From CBDIHH01 sp965279095 (GTDB taxonomy: Bacteria; Pseudomonadota; Alphaproteobacteria; Caulobacterales; Caulobacteraceae): 64,000 bases of DNA. A program made the position numbers and the translations under genes. Shown here piece after piece: positions 56,824 to 63,556 of this stretch. The DNA lies in the NCBI GenBank assembly GCA_965279095.1, contig CBDIHH010000003.1, positions 372,001-436,000 on the forward strand. Direction: 5' to 3'. Position 1 is the first letter of the stretch. Every line of letters begins with the position of its first letter. The notes below the pieces were generated by a model, which was not told where the DNA came from, searched no databases, and worked only from the letters and a program-made list of their open reading frames with translations.

Positions 56824-57405
56824 ATGCGGCAGTTGCTGGCCATCTCTGGAGTAGCGGCGCTCATAGGATTTGGCTGCGGCGTTGGTGTCCAGCACTGGCG
56901 GCAGGTAGCAACGTTGAAGGCCGACCCATGCTTTGCCATGAAATGGGACCCTACCACAGGGAAGGTGGTGCGCCCTTATCAGGGGATGGACTCTTGTTTC
57001 GCCCTGTCTGCCGTAGCCCAGTTCGAAGGCATTTGGGAACAGGGGTTTGAGAGCTCCACGTTCACGGACGGCAGCTGGCTCCACATTGACGGGCGACAGC
57101 AGGAACGCATCTTTCGAATGGTGGGCGCCCCGATCAATCAGGAGCCATTGCGGATCCATCTCAAGTTTGACGGGCGCAAGGCTCTTGGATCGGGCGGCTA
57201 CGGCCACCTGGGCGCATTCAAAAGTCTCATTGTCGTAACGGGCGTTGATGCAGCCAGTCTGGTGGAGCCCCCACTAGAGGTGGTCATACCCGAAGCGGAG
57301 ATTCCCAAGGTCAGAGGTAGGTCGAAGGCTGTCATCTCGTCTGCGCCCCGAAGCCGACCCTGGCGCCCCGTAGACCCCGGAGCGGACACCGGCAAGGACC
57401 GCTAG
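56824..57405 (+). CDS. Hypothetical membrane-anchored protein ending in a repeat
   Basis: A protein of 193 residues. An N-terminal hydrophobic signal or anchor (MRQLLAISGVAALIGFGCGV) precedes a soluble part with SCFALSAVAQFEGIWEQGFE, RMVGAPINQEPLRIHLKFDG and SLIVVTGVDAASLVEPPLEV. The last 30 or so residues (from about GRSKAVISSAPRSR) are coded by repeat 9, which also supplies the TAG stop. The native C-terminus was therefore probably replaced when the repeat was joined. Function unknown. Confidence 0.6.
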   Translation: MRQLLAISGVAALIGFGCGVGVQHWRQVATLKADPCFAMKWDPTTGKVVRPYQGMDSCFALSAVAQFEGIWEQGFESSTFTDGSWLHIDGRQQERIFRMVGAPINQEPLRIHLKFDGRKALGSGGYGHLGAFKSLIVVTGVDAASLVEPPLEVVIPEAEIPKVRGRSKAVISSAPRSRPWRPVDPGADTGKDR

Positions 57406-57423
57406 GGGTGGTGAGCGGACGTG
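57308..57423 (+). repeat. GTCCGC hairpin repeat 9 (long)
   Basis: GGTAGGTCGAAGGCTGTCAT, CTCGTCTGCGCCCCGAAGCC, a middle close to that of repeat 2, AAGGACCGCTAGGGGTGGTG and AGCGGACGTGG. It overlaps the 3' end of the preceding gene. Confidence 0.8.
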
Positions 57424-57473
57424 GTCGTTTCGCGCCATTGCTGACATACTCCGGAGAAATCCTCGGGGGAAGA

Positions 57474-57953
57474 ATGCGTCGAGCGTGGGGTCTGGCACTC
57501 ATCGCCTTGGTTGGCACTTTGACCGCGTGCACGACCACCTCACAGCAATACGAGATGGTCCCTTGGTATACGTTCACCGCGACGGTTCAGGAGCCCCTGG
57601 GTCGTCCTGTGGAGATCGCAGTAAGCCCCGCGAAGAGTCCCTCCGAATGGCTAGCGCGTCGGCGAGTGGCCGGAACAACCGATTGGATCGACGGTCGCCG
57701 TTGCCCCGCCCTTGCCGAAGCGATGGCAAGCCTGAAAAACCTCGAGCCGATGAAGGTGATGCTGCCGGATGATCCTGTTGGTCAAATGCTCGACGGCGTC
57801 GACTACAAACTCGAGGTGCGTAGCTATTTTCCCAGTGGAGGCCCCGAAGGGCAGATGACGTTCAGGGGCAATCTGGGGACGCCGCTTGCCAAGTGGGTCC
57901 AAGATACAACGGCGACCCTCGGTAGCTGTTGGCAGCAAGCGTATCCGCGGTGA
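57474..57953 (+). CDS. Hypothetical lipoprotein
   Basis: A 159-residue lipoprotein: MRRAWGLALIALVGTLTAC with lipobox LTAC, lipidated at Cys19. The mature part carries YTFTATVQEPLGRPVEIAVS, RRCPALAEAMASLKNL and YKLEVRSYFPSGGPEGQMTF, with a last cysteine in LGSCWQQAYPR. It starts at ATG 57474 shortly after repeat 9. No family recognised. Confidence 0.7.
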   Translation: MRRAWGLALIALVGTLTACTTTSQQYEMVPWYTFTATVQEPLGRPVEIAVSPAKSPSEWLARRRVAGTTDWIDGRRCPALAEAMASLKNLEPMKVMLPDDPVGQMLDGVDYKLEVRSYFPSGGPEGQMTFRGNLGTPLAKWVQDTTATLGSCWQQAYPR

Positions 57954-57981
57954 CACGCGGCGGCACACAACAGACACTCCC

Positions 57982-57998
57982 AACGTCCGCTAGGGGTG
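57982..57998 (+). repeat. GTCCGC hairpin repeat 10, left half
   Basis: AACGTCCGCTAGGGGTG, cut by the IS1182-like element. The last four bases GGTG are the target duplication. Confidence 0.85.
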
Positions 57999-59578
57999 GA
58001 TACTGTTGATTTAGTCGGCTGTTGATCGGCGCGTGGGGGCGTGATTCCCTTGTCGTTGTTGGCTTTGGAGGCCATGGCGATGATGGGCACGCAAGCTGCT
58101 CCACTGCAGCTTTTCTACGATTTCCGCCTCGATGATCATGTGCCGGCAGACCATCTGCTCCGGCGAATCGATCGGTTCCTAGACCTGGCGCCGGTGCGCG
58201 AGGAGCTCCGCCCCTTCTACTGTTCGATCGGCCGTCCCTCGATCGATCCGGAGCTGATGATGCGGATGCTGATCGTCGGCTACGCCATGGGCATCCGCTC
58301 GGAGCGGCGGCTGTGCGAGGAGGTGCATCTAAACCTCGCCTATCGCTGGTTCTGCCGGCTCGGATTGGACGGCAAGGTCCCCGATCACTCGACGTTCTCG
58401 CGCAACCGCCACGGTCGCTTTCGCCAGAGCGACATCCTGCGGCGGCTGTTCGAGACGGTCGTCGAGCGATGCCTGGCTGAGGGTCTGGTGGGCGGCGAGG
58501 GCTTCGCTGTCGACGCCAGCCTGATCGCCGCGGACGCTAACAAGCAGCGGTCGGTTCCAGGCGAGGAGTGGCACCCGCCGCAGGACGCCGGCGTGGCCGT
58601 CCGGGAGTATCTGGAGCGACTGGATGATGCAGCCTTCGGCGCGGCCAGCGAGGTGAGACCCAAGTTCATCTCGCCGTCCGATCCGGCCGCCCAGTGGACC
58701 GGCGCCCACAAGGGCCACGCCTTCTTCGCCTATGCCGCAAACTACCTGATCGACACCGAGCACGCCGTCATCGTCGATGTGGAGGCCACCCGTGCGATCC
58801 GTCAGGCCGAGGTCGGCGCCTCGCGCACGATGCTGGATAGGACCGCCGAGCGCTTCGGCCTCAAACCCGACCACCTGGCCGCCGACAGCGCCTACGGCTC
58901 GGCCGCAAACCTCGCCTGGCTGGTCCGAGAGCGCCAGATCGCCCCGCACATCCCGGTCTTCGACAAGTCTCAGCGCACCGATGGGACTTTCTCCAGATCC
59001 GACTTCGCCTTCGATGCGGAGCGCGATCTCTACACCTGCCCAGAGGGCAAGACCCTGCTGGTCCTCCGCCGATCCTTCGCCACCCCCAGATCCGGGATCA
59101 CCAAGGACGGCACGCGGCTCTATCGCGGCTCGCGCTCCGACTGCGGCCCCTGCCGCCTCAAGGCCCGCTGCTGTCCCAACACCCCGGTCCGTAAGATCCC
59201 TCGCGACGTCGATGAAGATGTCCGAGACCTCGCTCGCGGTCTCGCCGCAACGCCGGCCTACGAGGCCTCACGCCACCGGCGCAAGAAGGTCGAGATGCTC
59301 TTCGCCCACCTCAAGCGGATCTTGAAGCTCAGCCGCCTGCGGCTGCGAGGCCCCAACGGCGCTCGCGACGAGTTCCTGCTCGCCGCCACCGCTCAGAACC
59401 TCAGGAAACTCGCCATGCTCAGAACCCCGCCAACCCCGGCGCTAGCGACCACCTGACGACCAGCGCACCCACCAACGGACCACCGCCTGCCGGCGGCCGC
59501 CCAAAGCCCAGGCCAAACTCCGCCCACGACCGCCGAAGGGCCATCGCCAGCTCTTTGACCGACTAAATCAACGATATC
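57999..59578 (+). mobile_element. IS1182-like insertion sequence
   Basis: A 1580-base element with 20-base terminal inverted repeats that differ at two positions (left GATACTGTTGATTTAGTCGG, right as the complement of GATATCGTTGATTTAGTCGG). A 4-base duplication GGTG flanks it (57995-57998 and 59579-59582). Removing the element and one GGTG restores an intact hairpin repeat identical in its core to repeat 9. It carries one transposase gene. Confidence 0.85.
58080..59456 (+). CDS. IS1182-like (IS5 superfamily) DDE transposase
   Basis: A 458-residue DDE transposase. The N-terminal DUF772-type domain (LQLFYDFRLDDHVPADHLLR, GYAMGIRSERRLCEEVHLN, LAYRWFCRLGLDGKVPDHST) leads to D in GFAVDASLIAADANK, D in LAADSAYGSAANLAWL and E in RRKKVEMLFAHLKRIL. 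A CxxC cluster (CGPCRLKARCCP) is typical of IS1182. The ATG at 58080 sits eight bases after GGAGG; ATG 58074 is an alternative. It appears intact. Confidence 0.9.
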   Translation: MMGTQAAPLQLFYDFRLDDHVPADHLLRRIDRFLDLAPVREELRPFYCSIGRPSIDPELMMRMLIVGYAMGIRSERRLCEEVHLNLAYRWFCRLGLDGKVPDHSTFSRNRHGRFRQSDILRRLFETVVERCLAEGLVGGEGFAVDASLIAADANKQRSVPGEEWHPPQDAGVAVREYLERLDDAAFGAASEVRPKFISPSDPAAQWTGAHKGHAFFAYAANYLIDTEHAVIVDVEATRAIRQAEVGASRTMLDRTAERFGLKPDHLAADSAYGSAANLAWLVRERQIAPHIPVFDKSQRTDGTFSRSDFAFDAERDLYTCPEGKTLLVLRRSFATPRSGITKDGTRLYRGSRSDCGPCRLKARCCPNTPVRKIPRDVDEDVRDLARGLAATPAYEASRHRRKKVEMLFAHLKRILKLSRLRLRGPNGARDEFLLAATAQNLRKLAMLRTPPTPALATT

Positions 59579-59595
59579 GGTGGTGAGCGGACATT
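59579..59595 (+). repeat. GTCCGC hairpin repeat 10, right half
   Basis: GGTGGTGAGCGGACATT, with the GGTG duplication as its first four bases. Confidence 0.85.
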
Positions 59596-59641
59596 CGTTT
59601 TGCACGCTTGCCAACACATCGCCGGACATCAATGGTGGGGT

Positions 59642-59989
59642 ATGTCGGCAAAGCGCTTCGGTCTGAACCTAGCAGTCGTGTGGTCCCTGTTGCCCTTCAC
59701 GCTTATGATTGGCCTGGGCCAATTTGTGTTCCTGACCATCTCTGTGATTTTTGTCCGGGCGGTCTTGAAGCGCGGTCAGACACGAAAGCAACCATCCAGC
59801 ACATATGCGGCCATTGGCTTCTGGCTCATGGGTGGCCTCAGCCTCCAAGGCGTTGTGGTTGGAGCTCATCTTGGCCTGGCTTCCGACCTTCTCATGGACA
59901 TCTGCGGCTCAGTCGGGGTGTTGGGTCTTGGCCTTAGTTTGTTTTGCGCCGCGAGCCTTTTTGGGGGCTGGTTAGCAAGTGTGCGTTGA
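59642..59989 (+). CDS. Small hypothetical membrane protein
   Basis: A 115-residue protein with three to four membrane helices: LAVVWSLLPFTLMIGLGQFV, FLTISVIFVRAVL, AAIGFWLMGGLSLQGVVVG and GLGLSLFCAASLFGGWL. The ATG at 59642 removes a non-conserved lead. It lies between repeats 10 and 11. No family recognised. Confidence 0.6.
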   Translation: MSAKRFGLNLAVVWSLLPFTLMIGLGQFVFLTISVIFVRAVLKRGQTRKQPSSTYAAIGFWLMGGLSLQGVVVGAHLGLASDLLMDICGSVGVLGLGLSLFCAASLFGGWLASVR

Positions 59990-60060
59990 TCTGGCGGCGA
60001 GAAACCAGTCATGGGGCCGGTCGGCGTTCGCCGCGTCGCCTGTAAGCGGACGGGATGAAG

Positions 60061-60085
60061 GTCCGCTTGGGGTGGGAAACGGTCC
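60061..60085 (+). repeat. GTCCGC hairpin repeat 11 (degenerate short)
   Basis: GTCCGCTTGGGGTGGGAAACGG then TCC. The right arm has drifted. An extra AGCGGACGGG lies just upstream at 60046. Confidence 0.65.
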
Positions 60086-60132
60086 TTGGCCTCGAGCCGG
60101 AAAGCGACGTTGCTGTCCTAATCTTCACCGTC

Positions 60133-60867
60133 CTAGCCGGGCCGTAACCGGTCCGAACCTAGTGCCGGTGTTCCGAGCAACGTCAAGCCGTTCAGGAGGC
60201 TCCAGAGCATCGCAGCACCGGCAAGGAGGAACGCCCACCCCCCATCAACGAACAAAGACGCAAATAGAAGCAGTATGCTGAGTAGTATGCCGGGGCCATA
60301 CAGGATGATTGCTAGGACGAGAAGCGCATCCGATCGGCTCCAGGACAGCAGAAGTGCGGGCTGTCGCTCTACCAAGGAAGGCCCGATGGCTAATGCCAGC
60401 AGAATTGGACTGATCAGAACGCCGAGCCCCCAGAGGACGATGAGAGCCGCTGCGTCGACATCTGACGCGTAACGCTGGAACTGATAACCTGCTTGAGACG
60501 GCATGCCGCTCCCAAGCATAAAAGCCAAGAGCGCAACCACCACCGCCCCGAGAATAATCGGCTTACTCGTCTGCGTTTGCCAAAGCGCTCCTGGCGTTGC
60601 GTGGGTGAGGAGCCCCCCGCCCATCAGGAGAACTCCAACCACTCCGAGCCGATAAGCCCATTGTTCAAGTGGAATCTTTGCGGTCCCATACGTCCGGACC
60701 GCATCAGAAACTTCAGTTCCCCAGCGAATGGCATTTTCGAATGCCACTTGGTTCGTGACCGCCGCTAGGGGTGCCGCAACAAGCAGGCAGGCTGCTGCCC
60801 CGAGCAGACACGCAAGGCCTGACAGCAGAAATCCGTTTTTCCACAACGCCAAGTCGAAGCCTCCCAC
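60133..60867 (-). CDS. Hypothetical polytopic membrane protein
   Basis: A 244-residue protein with about six membrane helices, including LLSGLACLLGAAACLLVAAP, RLGVVGVLLMGGGLLTHATP, PIILGAVVVALLAFMLGSGM, LIVLWGLGVLISPILLALAI, LLVLAIILYGPGILLSILLL and AFLLAGAAMLWSLLNGLTLL. Between helices one and two lies a short external domain (NQVAFENAIRWGTEVSDAVR). No transporter motif is visible. It is separated from its neighbours by repeats 11 and 12. Confidence 0.6.
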   Translation of the reverse strand: MGGFDLALWKNGFLLSGLACLLGAAACLLVAAPLAAVTNQVAFENAIRWGTEVSDAVRTYGTAKIPLEQWAYRLGVVGVLLMGGGLLTHATPGALWQTQTSKPIILGAVVVALLAFMLGSGMPSQAGYQFQRYASDVDAAALIVLWGLGVLISPILLALAIGPSLVERQPALLLSWSRSDALLVLAIILYGPGILLSILLLFASLFVDGGWAFLLAGAAMLWSLLNGLTLLGTPALGSDRLRPG

Positions 60868-60890
60868 CGGCTGATGGTGCCAGACCTCCT

Positions 60891-60922
60891 CAACGTCCGC
60901 AACGGGTGGTTTGCGGACATTG
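60891..60922 (+). repeat. GTCCGC hairpin repeat 12 (short)
   Basis: CAACGTCCGC, AACGGGTGGTTT, GCGGACATTG. This is the cleanest short copy, with nine-base arms. Confidence 0.85.
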
Positions 60923-60951
60923 CCGGATCGCCCCCAACTGAACTTCCAGTT

Positions 60952-61647
60952 TTAAGGCAAGGGTGAAGTCAGCATCGCCTTACGCACTGTCTGGATCCAC
61001 GGATCATCCAAGCCCGCTACCGGGACATAGCTCGGCCCAATTGGGTCGTCTGCCTTATTGCCCAAGACCCGCCCATCGGCACGACGGAAGATGACGTATC
61101 GCTGTCCGAGGCGGGCATAGATTGACTCCGTGCAATCCGAGTTGGTGCTCCAGTGGTCTAGGTCGCGGACATTAGGGAGGTATGCCACTTCCTGGAGGCT
61201 GAGCTTGCGGCGGGGATAGCTGTCGTAAGCTTCAAGTCCAGCCAATCCGTTGGCGGTGAACAAATCAGGCGCCCGCCCTTTGAGCCGCTCGATCACGCGG
61301 AAGTGGATACTGACAGCACCCATGTCCCTAAAGTAGGCCTGCTCTTCAGCAAGCGCCTTGGGATTTTTGCTGTCCGCCAGCTTCATACACACAACACAGA
61401 AACTGAAATCTGGGGAAAATCGCTCAGCGACCACAACCTCAACGGAGGCAGCCGCGTTGTAGAGCGTCCGTGCTTCTTGACGAGACGCTGGCGGTGGCCG
61501 GTAGGCGGGATTTGGCGAACAGGCCGACGCCAGCGTCGGCATCGTCAAGAGCGCAGCGAAGAACCAAGTTCCAGCAAGTTGAGCGTTCGCCGCCCTGCTC
61601 GTACCGCGTTCTGAGCAGATAAATCCACGGCTTTCGGCACTTCCCAT
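60952..61647 (-). CDS. Secreted NTR/TIMP-like protein, paralogue 1
   Basis: A protein of about 231 residues. A hydrophobic stretch (AGTWFFAALLTMPTLASAC) exports it and ends at a possible lipobox. The mature part begins CSPNPAYRPP, then AAASVEVVVAERFSPDFSFC, a central FRVIERLKGRAPDLFTANG, a cysteine in NSDCTESIYARLGQRYVIFR and a final AGLDDPW. This order of Cys, V-x-V, F-x-V-x-x-x-x-KG and G-x-x-Y-x-x-F resembles bacterial NTR-like domains. The start could be ATG 61647 or 61698. Confidence 0.55.
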   Translation of the reverse strand: MGSAESRGFICSERGTSRAANAQLAGTWFFAALLTMPTLASACSPNPAYRPPPASRQEARTLYNAAASVEVVVAERFSPDFSFCVVCMKLADSKNPKALAEEQAYFRDMGAVSIHFRVIERLKGRAPDLFTANGLAGLEAYDSYPRRKLSLQEVAYLPNVRDLDHWSTNSDCTESIYARLGQRYVIFRRADGRVLGNKADDPIGPSYVPVAGLDDPWIQTVRKAMLTSPLP

Positions 61648-61716
61648 CGCCTGACGTCCCCGCTTCCCCGTGGTCGAGGTTGCACGTTGGAACGTCATCC
61701 TACAAGCAGACCTCGA

Positions 61717-61744
61717 CAACGTTGGCATTGGGTCGAAAGCGGCC
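61717..61744 (+). repeat. GTCCGC hairpin repeat 13 (degenerate)
   Basis: CAACGTTGGCATTGGGTCGA then AAGCGGCC. It keeps the GGGTCGAAAGC core of the long form; the arms have drifted. Confidence 0.6.
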
Positions 61745-61839
61745 CGGCCGCGTGGCGGACCGTAGGACGATCACGTAGGGTTGGGCAGCAGGTCGATATC
61801 GCCGACCTAGCGTTCTCTCGTCCTTGTCAAAGGTCCTGC

Positions 61840-62274
61840 ATGGCCGATTATCGCTACAGTATCAGCCTTCGTGCATCTCACCCCACGATGCACCTAGACG
61901 CTGTCTCCGACGCTCTTGGGATCAAGCCGTGGGTCCTGTGGAAAGTGGGCGAGCCCCGCCGAACACCAAAGGGCACAGCACTGACTGGCGTCTATGAGAC
62001 GGGCTTCTGGACATGCAGACTCGTCGATGGATCTTCCATCGAGCAGGACCTGCCCTCCGCGATCTCAGTAGCCTTGGATATGGTAGCGCCAGGATCGTCT
62101 TTGTTCGCCACCATCGCCCAAACGGGTGGCCGCGTGGAGTTCTTCATCGGCTGGTTCTTTGACCATGGAAACAGTGGCGACGTTCTCGACCACAACCTGC
62201 TGGGCAGGCTAACCAAGATGAGCATCGACCTCAGCTTCGATGTCTATGGGGAGGCTGAAGCGAGCCGCGACTGA
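61840..62274 (+). CDS. DUF4279 domain protein
   Basis: A 144-residue soluble protein that matches DUF4279 along its length: YRYSISLRASHPTMHLDAVS, ALGIKPWVLWKVGEPRRTPK, GFWTCRLVDG, ATIAQTGGRVEFFIGWFFDH and MSIDLSFDVYG. The ATG at 61840 begins the domain directly. DUF4279 genes are common in toxin-immunity and accessory regions; no activity is known. Confidence 0.8.
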   Translation: MADYRYSISLRASHPTMHLDAVSDALGIKPWVLWKVGEPRRTPKGTALTGVYETGFWTCRLVDGSSIEQDLPSAISVALDMVAPGSSLFATIAQTGGRVEFFIGWFFDHGNSGDVLDHNLLGRLTKMSIDLSFDVYGEAEASRD

Positions 62275-62330
62275 CATTCGCGTCGAAAGCCAACGCTGCG
62301 ATGGTCTGCTACGGGTGGCTTGCTGCCATT
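62272..62330 (+). repeat. GTCCGC hairpin repeat 14 (degenerate long)
   Basis: GACATTCGCGTCGAAAGCCA, ACGCTGCGATGGTC, then TGCTACGGGTGGCT and TGCTGCCATT. It begins at the stop of the DUF4279 gene. Its CTACGGGTG is identical to the candidate IS110 guide core. Confidence 0.65.
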
Positions 62331-62385
62331 CGAGCTTAGGCGATAAGCTATCTTTGGTAACCTTCGAGCGGCCAAAGGCTGATCC

Positions 62386-62697
62386 ATGTTCAGATCTGAC
62401 GGCGTCACGACTGGTAACCGTTGGTGGTTCATATTCCCCTGGAAGGGTCAACTGATCGTTGGTCGATACATATGGCCGGTCGGCATACCCTTGATAGACG
62501 TCGTAGCTGCGCTCCAAATCGCCAACGATCCCCGCATGAGGGCCGATCTGCCCCCTGATTGGCCGATCAATCTGGCAATCCTAGCGGCGATAGAGGCACT
62601 TATGTTGGGCGGCGGATGGCTCATGGCTTCGTTTGCTGCGGAACAGATAGATAAGATCAATCGAGGGCAGCTCCCATGGCCTTGGCCGGAGACGTGA
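62386..62697 (+). CDS. Small hypothetical membrane-associated protein
   Basis: A 103-residue protein with two hydrophobic segments (GRYIWPVGIPLIDVVAALQI and INLAILAAIEALMLGGGWLM) and aromatic-rich ends (NRWWFIFPWKGQLIVG, LPWPWPET). The ATG at 62386 is the only good start. It lies between repeats 14 and 15. No family recognised; it could be a spurious frame, but the hydrophobic pattern speaks for a gene. Confidence 0.5.
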   Translation: MFRSDGVTTGNRWWFIFPWKGQLIVGRYIWPVGIPLIDVVAALQIANDPRMRADLPPDWPINLAILAAIEALMLGGGWLMASFAAEQIDKINRGQLPWPWPET

Positions 62698-63009
62698 TCG
62701 CTTCGTGATAGTCGGCTGCTAAGGGTCATTCGATCTTCCTCCGAGTCCCCGAAGATGGTCCAGCTTCCCTGGCTTCCAGGGTGGCGGCAGCCTATCGAAG
62801 GCCTTCGGATCGGGGCTCGACTTGGCCCGACCTTATCCATGGACCTTATCGGCTGATTGCGGACCTCGCCAACGTCCGCCAGGGGTCGAAGGCTGCCATC
62901 TCCCCCATGCCCAAGGGCCAGAGCGGCACCCGGCTAGGACCGCTAGGGGTGGGAAGGGATTTCAACGCCGTCCACGCTGCAAACGCGGCCCGTCAAGAGC
63001 GTTTGGTGC
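62698..63009. other. Non-coding gap with repeat 15
   Basis: This 312-base stretch between convergent genes contains one long-form repeat (62858-62961) and otherwise nothing I can support as a gene. Confidence 0.5.
62858..62961 (+). repeat. GTCCGC hairpin repeat 15 (long)
   Basis: TTGCGGACCT, CGCCAACGTCCGCCAGGGGT, CGAAGGCTGCCATCTC, a shortened middle, and AGGACCGCTAGGGGTGGGAA. Confidence 0.75.
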
Positions 63010-63435
63010 TCATTGGTGCAAAGGCGACGGCAAGGTTACGCTGCTGTCCTGGCCTCGCACCCACCACTTTCCATGCGCATCGCGGTCCAGGTAGAATTGG
63101 CCGCGCAGTGTCCTCTCCCTAGGGAGCCAGCCCGTTATACAGTTGCTGTTACCGCCCATTCGGTAGCCAACGTGCAGGACGCGCGGTGCGCTACCCTTCA
63201 CAGACTGCTCCACCGTGAGGAGCGCGGCCCCAGTGGTTTCGCCGCCTAAGTCGGGCTCAGCGTAGGACCGTGTGTGCTGGTCCAAGACCCGAAGCCTTCC
63301 AATCACGATTGTCTCGTACAGGTCTGACTCCTGGCACCCGCGACACGCAATGGCCGGGGTGCACGCCCAAACTGGGCATCCAACCAAACTCATGCTGCTT
63401 AGAACCGCGGCGGCTGCGAACCTCACCTTTTTCAT
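63010..63435 (-). CDS. Secreted NTR/TIMP-like protein, paralogue 2
   Basis: A 141-residue exported protein. The signal is MKKVRFAAAAVLSSMSLVGC (or cleaved later at VWAC). The mature part has CTPAIACRGCQESDLYETIV, a strand pair VIGRLRVLDQHTRSY, LLTVEQSVKGSAPRVLHVGY, a cysteine in GNSNCITGW and FYLDRDAHGKWWV. The order of motifs parallels the gene at 60952, so the two are probably distant relatives. Start ATG 63435. Confidence 0.6.
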   Translation of the reverse strand: MKKVRFAAAAVLSSMSLVGCPVWACTPAIACRGCQESDLYETIVIGRLRVLDQHTRSYAEPDLGGETTGAALLTVEQSVKGSAPRVLHVGYRMGGNSNCITGWLPRERTLRGQFYLDRDAHGKWWVRGQDSSVTLPSPLHQ

Positions 63436-63502
63436 TTGAGGGTTCCCCGCGCGTGTCGAGAGTTGAGAGTACGCAGACGCCAATGTGGCCACAAGCCGTG
63501 AC

Positions 63503-63547
63503 GGCGGACAACTCAAAGGTCTTCTTAGGGTCGAAAGCAGGCATTGC
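63503..63547 (+). repeat. GTCCGC hairpin repeat 16 (degenerate)
   Basis: GCGGACAACTCAAAGGTCTT, CTTAGGGTCGAAAGCAGGCA, TTGCC. It keeps the GGGTCGAAAGC core and marks the right border of the island, ten bases before the pseI stop. Confidence 0.6.
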
Positions 63548-63556
63548 CAGCGGCCT

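Noticed and set aside
49227..63547. Classical integron with standard attC sites
   Set aside because: I could not find an integrase gene, paired R and L boxes of normal attC spacing, or mostly same-direction genes. I report it as cassette-like only.
49227..63547. The repeats as simple transcription terminators
   Set aside because: They lack T runs, lie between genes of all relative orientations (including divergent pairs), and keep one fixed orientation.
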